Assembly: GCF_003387355.1 (NCBI RefSeq)
Contig: NZ_QUNH01000002.1
Coordinates: 537,606-601,605 of the forward strand
Length of the DNA stretch: 64,000 bases
DNA from: Winogradskyella sediminis
GTDB lineage: Bacteria; Bacteroidota; Bacteroidia; Flavobacteriales; Flavobacteriaceae
Reading direction: 5' to 3'
Each line of letters opens with the position of its first letter. The first letter of the stretch is position 1. The notes below the pieces were generated by a model. The model was not told the origin of the DNA, did not search any database, and saw only the letters and a list, made by a program, of their open reading frames with translations. The position numbers and the translations under genes were made by a program. This document shows positions 53,901 to 62,061 of this stretch, piece by piece.

Positions 53901-54410
53901 ATGAGAAGAATAATAGTTGTAATTATAGTATTTTTGAGTTTGTATTCTTGTGATGAAGTATTAAGTAAGGAGGAATATGAAAAAATTAATTGGACAGCTA
54001 GAGAAGCCTCTATTTCACCTAAAGATTCCTTAGAGTCAGGGAAATCTTACCTATCTGTATATTCACAAATTTACAGTTATTCGCAACATAAAATGTACAG
54101 CCTTACGGCTATGATTAGCATCAGAAATACAAGTGTAACGGATAGTATTTACTTAAGTAAAGTCGACTATTTTGATACGCATGGAGCGTTACTAAAAACA
54201 TATATAACCAAACCTGTGTATTTAAAACCAATGGAAACTTTGGATATTATTATCGATGAGGTGGATGATACAGGTGGTACTGGAGGTAATTTTATTTTTG
54301 ATTGGCAGATTCCTAAAAAATGTCCGGAACCAATCTTTGAAGGTGTTATGACATCGACATCTGGACAACAAGGATTATCTTTTTTAACTCAGGCGAAAAG
54401 AATTGACTAA
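53901..54410 (+). CDS. DUF3124 family lipoprotein
   Basis: This 169-residue protein has a lipobox (LSLYSC, Cys17). It matches DUF3124: SYLSVYSQIYSYSQHKMY, MISIRNTS, the YFDTHGALLKTY stretch and a late GGTGGNFIFDW. The family is of unknown function and is probably a beta-sandwich in the envelope. It stands between the antiporter and the MATE exporter genes with its own promoter box. Confidence 0.85.
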   Translation: MRRIIVVIIVFLSLYSCDEVLSKEEYEKINWTAREASISPKDSLESGKSYLSVYSQIYSYSQHKMYSLTAMISIRNTSVTDSIYLSKVDYFDTHGALLKTYITKPVYLKPMETLDIIIDEVDDTGGTGGNFIFDWQIPKKCPEPIFEGVMTSTSGQQGLSFLTQAKRID

Positions 54411-54506
54411 AAGTCGCTTGAAACTGAACTCTAATCGCATATTAATAATATTTTTTTCTTCTATTAAATTACCAAATAATACCCTTTTTAAACTAAAAGG
54501 AAGTAT

Positions 54507-54514
54507 TACTTTTG
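54507..54514 (+). promoter_or_regulatory. -7 element TACTTTTG immediately before the MATE gene
   Basis: An exact TAnnTTTG box ends four bases before the ATG at 54519. Transcription should begin at or near the start codon. Confidence 0.55.
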
Positions 54515-54518
54515 CGGC

Positions 54519-55895
54519 ATGGTTTTAAGTAATTATACGAAAGAATTTAGATACAATCTAAAACTTGCATCTCCTGTGATGCTGGGTATGCTTGGTCATA
54601 CCTTTGTTAGTTTTATAGATAATATAATGGTTGGCCAATTGGGTGCCGCAGAATTAGCTGCTGTATCTTTAGGTAATAGTTTTATTTTTATCGCGATGTC
54701 TATAGGTATCGGGTTTTCTACCGCTATTACTCCTTTAGTGGCTGAAGCGGATACCGAAGGAAATTTTGAAAAAGGCAAATCCGTATTTAAACACGGCCTA
54801 TTTCTCTGTACTGTTTTAGGATTGGTGTTGTTTGGTATTTTGCTATTCGCCAAGCCACTTATGTATATTATGGACCAGCCGAAAGAAGTTGTAGATTTGG
54901 CGATTCCGTATTTAGATTTAGTGGCATTTTCATTAGTTCCTTTAATTGTTTTTCAAGCATTTAAACAATTTAGCGATGGTTTGTCGTTAACTAAATATCC
55001 AATGTATGCTACAATTGTTGCCAATTTGCTGAATGTAGCGATCAACTATGTGTTAATTTTTGGAAAGTTTGGTTTTCCCGAAATGGGAATTGTAGGTGCT
55101 GCAGTAGGAACTTTAGTATCGCGTTTTGTCATGGTCGCATATCTGTGGTGGTTATTAGCCAAACGTCAAAAATCAAAGGCTTATGTCACTCAGATTAAAT
55201 TCTTTCAGCTGAGTAAACAACCGATTAGAAAAATCAGTAATTTAGGATTGCCAAGCGCTATGCAGATGTTCTTTGAAGTAGGTATTTTTACAGCTGCCAT
55301 TTGGTTAAGCGGAACTTTAGGTGCCAATGCCCAAGCGGCAAATCAAATTGCACTTAACTTATCGTCAATGACCTTTATGGTCGCCACAGGTTTAAGTGTT
55401 GCGGCAATGGTAAGAGTGGGTAACCAAAAAGGATTAAAGGATTTTAAAGCCTTAAAGCGTATTGCGGAATCTATATTTTTAGTCGGGTTTATTTTTGCTG
55501 TTATATTTGCTTTGTTATTTGTGGTATTTCACCAAATGCTCCCAGATCTATACGTGGATTTAGATGATCCTGAGAATGCTGTTGATACTGCAGAGGTGGT
55601 TAGTATTGCAGCAACTTTATTGTTAGCAGCGGCTGTTTTTCAAATTAGTGATAGTCTTCAAGTTATTGCATTGGGAGCTCTACGTGGACTTCAAGATGTT
55701 AAGATGCCTACATTAATAACCTTTATATCGTATTGGGTGGTTGGTTTTCCTATTAGTTATTACTTAGGTAAAGCAGATGCTTACGGCAGTTTAGGGATTT
55801 GGATTGGACTCATTGCAGGTTTAACTGTGGCAGCAGTTCTATTATTTATTCGATTTCATCTCCTGACTAAAAAACTCATTCTAAAGTATAATTAG
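54519..55895 (+). CDS. MATE family multidrug/sodium efflux transporter
   Basis: This 458-residue protein has 12 predicted membrane helices in two homologous halves. It shows the family motif LGHTFVSFIDNIMVGQLGAAELAA and the matching FEVGIFTAAIWLSG in the second half. These NorM-type antiporters expel cationic drugs or metabolites using Na+ or H+. The start is supported by the conserved YTKEFRYNLKLASPVM opening, even though the promoter box is very close. Confidence 0.94.
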   Translation: MVLSNYTKEFRYNLKLASPVMLGMLGHTFVSFIDNIMVGQLGAAELAAVSLGNSFIFIAMSIGIGFSTAITPLVAEADTEGNFEKGKSVFKHGLFLCTVLGLVLFGILLFAKPLMYIMDQPKEVVDLAIPYLDLVAFSLVPLIVFQAFKQFSDGLSLTKYPMYATIVANLLNVAINYVLIFGKFGFPEMGIVGAAVGTLVSRFVMVAYLWWLLAKRQKSKAYVTQIKFFQLSKQPIRKISNLGLPSAMQMFFEVGIFTAAIWLSGTLGANAQAANQIALNLSSMTFMVATGLSVAAMVRVGNQKGLKDFKALKRIAESIFLVGFIFAVIFALLFVVFHQMLPDLYVDLDDPENAVDTAEVVSIAATLLLAAAVFQISDSLQVIALGALRGLQDVKMPTLITFISYWVVGFPISYYLGKADAYGSLGIWIGLIAGLTVAAVLLFIRFHLLTKKLILKYN

Positions 55896-55921
55896 CAGCA
55901 GAAGTACTTTTAACTCGTAAC

Positions 55922-55937
55922 TAAATTTGTATTTTTG
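55922..55937 (+). promoter_or_regulatory. Adjacent -7 elements before the small unknown/PAP2 operon
   Basis: TAAATTTG (55922-55929) and TATTTTTG (55930-55937) are immediately adjacent. Both match TAnnTTTG exactly, and both lie 41-56 bases before the ATG at 55979. Confidence 0.45.
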
Positions 55938-55978
55938 CTATAACATTTGGCAAAACGCTAAGCACTCATATTTTATAC

Positions 55979-56206
55979 ATGGAATTACCAAAATTTATAT
56001 TAGGAGATAACACAGATTACCCTAATGCTATATTTATAATTCATACTGAATTTCCTCGTTTTATCATTAATCTTGAAAATGATGAGGTAGAATGGTTTGA
56101 AGAATTTGATCAGCACGACGAAAAAGAGCTAGAGACTGAGACTGAAAACTACATTCAACAAGCTACCGATTTTTACGATAGAGAAATTGCGAGATACGAC
56201 GATTAA
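55979..56206 (+). CDS. Conserved hypothetical acidic protein, 75 residues
   Basis: I do not recognise a named family. The product is strongly acidic (many Glu and Asp, for example EVEWFEEFDQHDEKELETE) and appears soluble, with a beta-rich first half and a helical second half. It overlaps the following PAP2 gene by one base (TAATG). It has its own promoter boxes, so it leads a two-gene operon. Confidence 0.75.
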   Translation: MELPKFILGDNTDYPNAIFIIHTEFPRFIINLENDEVEWFEEFDQHDEKELETETENYIQQATDFYDREIARYDD

Positions 56207-56775
56207 TGTTAGAACAACTTATAGAGTACGATAAAGATCTTTTTCTTTTTCTCAATAATTTAGGAACCGAAACTTGGGATGGTTTATGGTTGGTAATTAC
56301 CAATAAACTTTCGTCCATTCCCTTGTACGTATTGTTATTGTTATTTATTTATAAAAAACTGGGATGGAAAGCTTTAGTGCTTGCCGTTTTTGTGGTCGCA
56401 GGAATGATTGCATTTACAGACCAAATGACAAATCTTTTTAAACATACTTTTCAACGACCAAGACCATGTAGAGCAGAAGGTGTTATGGATTTAGCACGTT
56501 TTATCGCACCACGTTGTGGGTCGTATGGTTTTTTCTCTGGTCACGCATCTAATTCAATGTCTACTGCAATTTTTGCAGGCTTATTATTACGACCATATTT
56601 TAAGAACCTTATTTACTTATTATTAGTTTGGAGTGTAGTTGTAGCTTATAGTCGTATTTATGTCGGTGTGCATTACCCATTAGATTTGATATGTGGAATG
56701 ACATTTGGCGCACTATCGGGTTTGATGTTTTATAAGCTGTATCACTTTTTTCTTAAAAAGTATTTTATACAATAG
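56206..56775 (+). CDS. PAP2 family membrane phosphatase
   Basis: This 189-residue inner-membrane protein has about five helices and the three PAP2 motifs: K-HTFQRPRP, SGHASNSMS and SRIYVGVHYPLD. It dephosphorylates lipid phosphates such as undecaprenyl pyrophosphate or phosphatidic acid. The neighbouring glycosyltransferase and LAB_N genes, on the opposite strand, also fit lipid-linked sugar chemistry. Confidence 0.92.
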   Translation: MLEQLIEYDKDLFLFLNNLGTETWDGLWLVITNKLSSIPLYVLLLLFIYKKLGWKALVLAVFVVAGMIAFTDQMTNLFKHTFQRPRPCRAEGVMDLARFIAPRCGSYGFFSGHASNSMSTAIFAGLLLRPYFKNLIYLLLVWSVVVAYSRIYVGVHYPLDLICGMTFGALSGLMFYKLYHFFLKKYFIQ

Positions 56776-56834
56776 AGTTTTGAATTTATCTATTGTTATC
56801 AAGCAATAGCCTAAACGCATCAAAATTTTAACGA

Positions 56835-57458
56835 TCAATCTTTCGCTTTTTGAATTAAGTATGTGTTTCTAGCATAAATTACCATGCCAAAAATATGTCC
56901 AATAAACAACACAGGATCTTTCCTTATAATGGCATACGTTAAAATTAAACTGGCACCAATCAAACTCAAAATCCAAAAACCTAAGGGTAGAAGAGAGGTT
57001 TTTTGACGTTCAGAGTAAATCCATTGATACACAAAACGCAAAGTAAAAATAACTTGAGCCACAATACCTAAAGCTAATAGCCAATTAGGAATGGCTTCAT
57101 TTTGAAAGAGCAATTCTATATCAATCTTATTGTTGTTATAATAAAATACAACGATTAATATCGGAACAATAAAAAGCAAGTACTGTATAATTTTAGGAAG
57201 TTTTTGCCATTGCCCTTGTAATTGTAAGTTTCGGATATAAATAAAGTAAGTTAAACTCTGACCTAACATAATGGCAAAATCTAAACGGAGGTAACCGTAA
57301 ATAAACAGTAGAAAAGACGCGATTAAACTAAGTACCCAAAATGCTTTTGGTGAGCTAACTTTACGTTGCTTTTCTGAAGTTATCCATTGAATAATTAACC
57401 GAGACGAAAATAATATCTGAGCTAAGAATCCAATGCTGTAAATAATCCAGTCTTTCAA
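56835..57458 (-). CDS. Membrane protein with duplicated LAB_N (lipid-A-disaccharide synthase N-terminal) domain
   Basis: This 207-residue protein contains two LAB_N-like units of about 75 residues (about 5-80 and 125-205). Their matching motifs are LIIQWITSEKQRKVSSPKAFW and FVYQWIYSERQKTSLLPLGFW. Each unit has three hydrophobic helices. No LpxB catalytic domain is attached. Such free LAB_N proteins sit next to glycosyltransferases and are suspected of helping move or modify lipid-linked sugars. It is probably co-transcribed with the GT gene 64 bases upstream. Confidence 0.87.
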   Translation of the reverse strand: MKDWIIYSIGFLAQILFSSRLIIQWITSEKQRKVSSPKAFWVLSLIASFLLFIYGYLRLDFAIMLGQSLTYFIYIRNLQLQGQWQKLPKIIQYLLFIVPILIVVFYYNNNKIDIELLFQNEAIPNWLLALGIVAQVIFTLRFVYQWIYSERQKTSLLPLGFWILSLIGASLILTYAIIRKDPVLFIGHIFGMVIYARNTYLIQKAKD

Positions 57459-57522
57459 AGTTTATAGGTAAGGTTTATAATATATATGTCTTTAATTTAG
57501 TACAATGTGTTTATGATGTTAC

Positions 57523-58245
57523 TCATTTTCTAGTACTCGATTTAGAAATGTCGTAATTAATATACTTCTTTTTCATCCATAAATAAGCAAAACAATCTAC
57601 TAAAGGACCAAATAAACGGTTCCAGAACCCAAATTTTCCCGTCCCAGCAATTCTTGGAAAATGTCTTACCGAAACTTGTTTTACTCGGCCATGTTGTAGC
57701 ATAATCATAGCAGGCAAAAAACGATGTAATCCTCTAAACATAGGAATACGTTTTGCATAATCGGTTTTCATAACTTTTAGTGGACAACCGGTGTCAATCA
57801 TACCATCGTGAGTAAAGGTGCGCCTAATACCATTGGCTATCTTAGAAGACATACTTTTAATAAAAGCATCTTTTCGGTTAGATCGTACACCAGTTACTAA
57901 TTCGTAAGCCTCTATATGTTCTAAAAGGATATTAAAATCTTCGGGAGTGGTCTGTAAATCTGAATCAATATAGCCAACCAGATTCGTATCCACATGGTCA
58001 AACCCGGCTTTAATAGCTGCACTTAAACCCTTGTTTTCTTTAAAGGAAATATATTCAAATGCCCCGTTTCGCTTACAAATGGTTTCTATTAAACTTTGAC
58101 TGTTATCACTTGAACCATCATTAACAAAGAGTACTGTTGTAGTAACCGTAGCTATTTTTAGATAGTTTAATAGTTCTGATTCTACACGAAGTAAATTGTC
58201 TGCTTCATTGTATACAGGAACTATGATGGTGAATTGGTACGTCAT
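57523..58245 (-). CDS. Family 2 glycosyltransferase, dolichyl-phosphate mannosyltransferase-like
   Basis: This 240-residue enzyme has the GT-A fold: FTIIVPVYNEADNL at the start, VNDGSSDNS and GYIDSDLQTTPEDF with the DxD-like metal motif. It resembles DPM1/ArnC enzymes that load a sugar onto a polyprenyl phosphate. It lacks the C-terminal membrane segments of ArnC. Together with the LAB_N protein downstream and the facing PAP2 gene it suggests lipid-linked sugar transfer to an envelope glycan or lipid A (inference). Confidence 0.9.
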   Translation of the reverse strand: MTYQFTIIVPVYNEADNLLRVESELLNYLKIATVTTTVLFVNDGSSDNSQSLIETICKRNGAFEYISFKENKGLSAAIKAGFDHVDTNLVGYIDSDLQTTPEDFNILLEHIEAYELVTGVRSNRKDAFIKSMSSKIANGIRRTFTHDGMIDTGCPLKVMKTDYAKRIPMFRGLHRFLPAMIMLQHGRVKQVSVRHFPRIAGTGKFGFWNRLFGPLVDCFAYLWMKKKYINYDISKSSTRK

Positions 58246-58267
58246 GCAATAGATGGCTTTATCGCTA

Positions 58268-58275
58268 CAAAAGTA
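58268..58275 (-). promoter_or_regulatory. -7 element TACTTTTG for the glycosyltransferase/LAB_N operon
   Basis: An exact minus-strand TAnnTTTG box lies 22 bases before the ATG at 58245. Confidence 0.5.
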
Positions 58276-58350
58276 TCGTTTTTTTATACGTCAGCAAGCA
58301 CTTGTAAAGTAATGTGTATAATATAGAAAGTTTTAAAGGAAACGGCATTA

Positions 58351-58938
58351 TTAATGAGATTCCATTTTTAATCTTTCTTCATTTGATATGCGTTGTAACT
58401 CTAAGTTCTCTGGATTTTTCATAGCCTTCTTTTCTGCCTCTATATAGTCTGGGAAATTTCTAAACCTCATTTCTAATAAGGTTTCGGATTTTGTGATAAA
58501 AAAGAGCAAACCAACCATAGAAATTATAGAAAGACGCATTAATAGTGTGCTATGAAACCTATTTTTATGACTTATGAATTTAAAAACAGTCACTACAATT
58601 ATGGGGAATAGGCTCATGAGACCTATTAATAAAAGGATACTACCGTAAGGCCATAATTGGTATTTAAATAAAATACTAATTGAAAGTAAAGACAATACAA
58701 ATCCTGTTCCAATAGTGCCGATAATTCGTATTAAGCTAATGCCTTTATAAGATTCTTTGTTAAATAAATGTCTCAACCGAATTCGATTTAATAATCCAAA
58801 ACTAAACACAAAGTAGAGCATTGACAATGCCAATGTAAGCATGGTAATCAATAAAGATGCATAAGGAAATGTTATAAATAGCCGTAATAACATTACTACT
58901 AAAATACCAACGCCAATACTTATTTCGGTCTGTTTCAT
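58351..58938 (-). CDS. Hypothetical membrane protein, 195 residues
   Basis: I do not recognise a family. The product has about five hydrophobic segments up to residue 150. A charged cytoplasmic or periplasmic tail follows, with FPDYIEAEKKAMKNPENLE. It starts 27 bases after the end of meaB and is probably the last gene of a DUF2911-meaB-membrane protein transcript. A link to MeaB is not implied by sequence. Confidence 0.72.
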   Translation of the reverse strand: MKQTEISIGVGILVVMLLRLFITFPYASLLITMLTLALSMLYFVFSFGLLNRIRLRHLFNKESYKGISLIRIIGTIGTGFVLSLLSISILFKYQLWPYGSILLLIGLMSLFPIIVVTVFKFISHKNRFHSTLLMRLSIISMVGLLFFITKSETLLEMRFRNFPDYIEAEKKAMKNPENLELQRISNEERLKMESH

Positions 58939-58965
58939 TTTTTATGAGGTCGTTTTATACACTCG

Positions 58966-60057
58966 TTAAAGAGATAACAAATATTCAGCAGCAGCAAAAG
59001 GGGTAATTTCTCCGGCTTCAACGCGTTTCATTTGTATTGGTAATGCCAATTTAATTTCTGGAGCATTATAGAAATTAGATTTTAAACGTTCTTCAATAGT
59101 TTGAAGTAACCAAAACTTATTTTGATTATGTCTGTTAGTTTCAAAGTATTGATTTGCGCTTGTCGTTTTTAAATAATCTTCAATCATATGCCATACATCA
59201 GCAATACCTTCGTGTTTAAGCGCACTACATAACGATACTTTGGGAGACCATTGAGATGCTTTAGAAGGATATAGATGCAGCGCTCTATTAAACTCAACTT
59301 TAGCCATTTTTGCAGCCTTAATATTATCTCCATCAGCTTTATTAATAACTATGGCATCTGCCATTTCAATAATGCCACGTTTTATTCCTTGAAGCTCATC
59401 TCCAGCTCCAGCGAGTTTTAAGAGTAAAAAGAAATCGACCATACTATGTACAGCGGTTTCACTTTGTCCAACTCCTACGGTTTCAATAATAATGGTATCA
59501 AATCCGGCTGCTTCACATAAAATAATTGTTTCACGCGTTTTTCTAGCCACACCTCCTAAAGAATTACCAGATGGAGAGGGTCTTATAAAAGCATGGTCAT
59601 TCTTTACCAGATCGTTCATTCTGGTTTTATCACCAAGAATACTTCCCTGACTAAGACTACTGCTAGGATCTACAGCTAAAACAGCAACTTTTTTATCTAG
59701 TGAGGTGAGGTGCAGCCCAAAGGCTTCGATAAATGTACTTTTACCAACACCAGGCACACCTGTTATACCGATTCTTGTTGCGCTGTTGCTATGTGGCAAA
59801 CACTTGGTTATAATGGCGTTGGCCTGTTTAGAATGGGCTGGGTTTGTACTTTCAATTAATGTAATCGCTCTACTTAAGGCTGTGATGTTTCCAGCCAAAA
59901 TACCAGAGACTAAATCATCAACCGATAGTCTTTTCTTTCGTTGCGCTCTAATTGTTTTTGCGACATTAGAACTTAGGCTTTTAGGAGATGGAATGCCCTT
60001 TTTTTCTTGCAAAGCAGATTTAGATATTTTCTTTTTATTGGCCACCTTTCTGTCCAT
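58966..60057 (-). CDS. meaB: Methylmalonyl-CoA mutase-associated GTPase MeaB
   Basis: This 363-residue G3E-type GTPase protects and reloads adenosylcobalamin-dependent methylmalonyl-CoA mutase. The P-loop is ITGVPGVGKST (98-108). The metal-binding region LAVDPSSSLSQGSILGDKTRM, IIETVGVGQSE and NKADGDN follow. A basic N-terminal extension (about 1-40) is longer than usual. The mutase genes are not in the window. The start codon follows immediately after the DUF2911 stop. Confidence 0.93.
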   Translation of the reverse strand: MDRKVANKKKISKSALQEKKGIPSPKSLSSNVAKTIRAQRKKRLSVDDLVSGILAGNITALSRAITLIESTNPAHSKQANAIITKCLPHSNSATRIGITGVPGVGKSTFIEAFGLHLTSLDKKVAVLAVDPSSSLSQGSILGDKTRMNDLVKNDHAFIRPSPSGNSLGGVARKTRETIILCEAAGFDTIIIETVGVGQSETAVHSMVDFFLLLKLAGAGDELQGIKRGIIEMADAIVINKADGDNIKAAKMAKVEFNRALHLYPSKASQWSPKVSLCSALKHEGIADVWHMIEDYLKTTSANQYFETNRHNQNKFWLLQTIEERLKSNFYNAPEIKLALPIQMKRVEAGEITPFAAAEYLLSL

Positions 60058-60618
60058 TTATTGTTGCGCTTTCACTTCAATAGGCACTTCGATTAAGGTA
60101 TTATCCCACGCCATAGTTAGTTTTAAACGGCCTGTTTTATTATCAAAAGCAATAGTGAATTTCTCTACAGTTTCTTCTAATTCTTGCGTTGGCACTTCAA
60201 TTTCTAGAGCATCGTAATTAGGATCCCACATCGGTTCCATTTTTTCATTAACACCCCAATCATATTGTTTTGAGTTAAACATGACTTTCCAGTTTTCTTG
60301 CATAGGAACCGTCCAGATGGTATATTTTCCTTTGTTTAAAGGTATGCCATCAATTATTAATTTTTGGTTGGTTTCAAAAGTCGTGGCTTCATTTGCACCT
60401 GTTCTCCATACTTTGTCAAAAGGCACCAAGGCTCCGAAAATTTCTCGGTCTCGTTTAGAAGGTCTATTGTATTCTACTTTAAGGGTTAAATCGTTTAATG
60501 ATATTTCAGCAGTATCTTTGGGACTTAATGGAGGCGAAAAAATATCTTCAACAAATACAGAATATAATAGCAAACCTAAAGCTAAAATAGACAAGATAAT
60601 AAGTAGGCGTTTTAACAT
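60058..60618 (-). CDS. DUF2911 family exported protein
   Basis: This 186-residue protein has an N-terminal hydrophobic anchor (about 5-22). The DUF2911 core shows LKVEYNRPSKRDREIFG, FDKVWRTGANEATTFET and KGKYTIWTVP. The family is widespread in Bacteroidota and of unknown function. The protein appears exported and anchored. It is the first gene of the meaB transcript; no bases separate its stop from the meaB start. Confidence 0.88.
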   Translation of the reverse strand: MLKRLLIILSILALGLLLYSVFVEDIFSPPLSPKDTAEISLNDLTLKVEYNRPSKRDREIFGALVPFDKVWRTGANEATTFETNQKLIIDGIPLNKGKYTIWTVPMQENWKVMFNSKQYDWGVNEKMEPMWDPNYDALEIEVPTQELEETVEKFTIAFDNKTGRLKLTMAWDNTLIEVPIEVKAQQ

Positions 60619-60659
60619 AGTCGTTAATCTTAAAATGATATAGGTTAAAATTTATAATG

Positions 60660-60667
60660 CAAACTTA
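60660..60667 (-). promoter_or_regulatory. -7 element TAAGTTTG for the DUF2911-meaB operon
   Basis: An exact minus-strand TAnnTTTG box lies 41 bases before the ATG at 60618. Confidence 0.45.
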
Positions 60668-60888
60668 TGCATTCAAGATTTAAAGATAATTGAAATCCAT
60701 AACTTTATAGAAGTCAAACGTTGAATTTTATGGAAATCTTATAAAATTGAAAATAATTTGAAGATTCTTGCAACACTTCAATTTTTACTTCGTCTTTAGG
60801 ATGTAACCAATCAAAAAACAAAACCAAAATCAGCACGTTTCAAATTCATATTGTTGAAAAATGCAAGCAGAATGATCGGCAAGCGCAA

Positions 60889-61386
60889 ATGCAATTGTAT
60901 AATCAATACTGTAACGGCATGCTCGTTGTGGCTCTTAGATTTGTAAAGGACACTATGGAAGCCGAAGATGTGGTGCAAGAAGCCTTTATAAAGGCATTTT
61001 CAAAATTAGAACAATATAAGGCGGAGGTCAGTTTTGGCGCTTGGTTAAAACGCATTGTTATTAATAAATGTATTGATGTTTTAAAGTCGAAAAGACAACG
61101 TGTGGTAGAATTAGAAGCGTATCATCTAAACGTTATTGAAGATAATAATGACGATGATTGGACTATCGATGTAGGTATATCTATAGCTGATGTGAAATTA
61201 GCAATTGAAGCCTTACCAGAAAAATACAAATATGTTGTACTGCTGTATTTAATGGAGGGTTACGATCATAAAGAAATTTCTGAAATTTTAAAAATTACAG
61301 AGATTGCTTCCCGGACACAATTATCGAGAGGGAAACAAAAATTAAAAGAAGTATTAAAATTGAAAAGAAATGGGACAAGATCTTAG
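60889..61386 (+). CDS. ECF RNA polymerase sigma factor (sigma-70 family); start uncertain
   Basis: This 165-residue protein has sigma region 2 (LRFVKDTMEAEDVVQEAFIKAF, with FGAWLKRIVINKCIDVLK) and region 4 (ALPEKYKYVVLLYLMEGYDHKEISEIL). From the first ATG, the start of region 2 appears clipped. The frame stays open upstream and encodes VEKCKQNDRQAQ, which fits the usual N-terminus of these proteins. No ATG, GTG or TTG precedes it, so an ATT at 60850 (or 60844) may be the true start. It is the first gene of an operon with a membrane protein, probably its anti-sigma factor, and a repetitive exported protein. Confidence 0.9.
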   Translation: MQLYNQYCNGMLVVALRFVKDTMEAEDVVQEAFIKAFSKLEQYKAEVSFGAWLKRIVINKCIDVLKSKRQRVVELEAYHLNVIEDNNDDDWTIDVGISIADVKLAIEALPEKYKYVVLLYLMEGYDHKEISEILKITEIASRTQLSRGKQKLKEVLKLKRNGTRS

Positions 61387-61939
61387 AAATCTATTCAAAG
61401 AAGACCAGAAAAGTCAGCAGACCAAAATGTCTAAAGGTCATGAGACGCGTTTTCTTCAAAAATTAGAAAAAGAATTTCCGCAGCAACAGAGATCTACAAA
61501 TAGGTTTCGCATTTTTAATATGGCGGCAAGTGTTGTTTTACTGCTAGGTTTAAGCTTCGGTGCATATCAGTATCTTTATAAGCCTATAGCCATAAGTGAT
61601 CCGGTTGAGGTTGTCGATACCGAAATAAAAACACTTGGAGATGTATCACCTAGTCTAAAAAAAGTAGAAGATTATTATTTAGCTAGTATTAATTTAGAAT
61701 TATCTAAAGTGCAACTTACACCAGAAAATAAGGAGTTATTTGATGGTTATGTTGAGCGACTTAAAGAACTCAATGACGAATATAAAAAGTTAACCAAAGA
61801 GTTACATGCTAACGGACCTAATGAAGCCACATTAGATGCCTTAATTAACAATTTAAAATTTAGGCTCAATTTAGTTATGCGTCTTAAAGAAAAATTAAAA
61901 GAGTTTAGCGACGATAGTTTTATAGAAACTAATGCTTAA
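61370..61939 (+). CDS. Single-pass membrane protein, probable anti-sigma factor
   Basis: This 189-residue protein has a basic cytoplasmic N-terminus (1-45), one membrane span (about 46-68, FNMAASVVLLLGLSFGAYQYLY) and a helical, charged periplasmic domain (about 80-185). That layout, and the 17-base overlap with the ECF sigma gene, are typical of anti-sigma factors in this phylum. A ZAS-type zinc motif is not present. The function is inferred from position and topology. Confidence 0.78.
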   Translation: MGQDLRNLFKEDQKSQQTKMSKGHETRFLQKLEKEFPQQQRSTNRFRIFNMAASVVLLLGLSFGAYQYLYKPIAISDPVEVVDTEIKTLGDVSPSLKKVEDYYLASINLELSKVQLTPENKELFDGYVERLKELNDEYKKLTKELHANGPNEATLDALINNLKFRLNLVMRLKEKLKEFSDDSFIETNA

Positions 61940-61971
61940 ATAGATGTGACATAAAAACACACTTAAATTAT

Positions 61972-62010
<39 letters not shown>

Positions 62011-62061
62011 AACGAACAGATTTTAGCCTTGGTAAAGGTAAGTCTAAAAAAATCAAAAATC

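Noticed and set aside
59705..60217. A 170-codon plus-strand frame opposite meaB and the DUF2911 gene
   Set aside because: It spans two confident minus-strand genes and is a by-product of their codon use.
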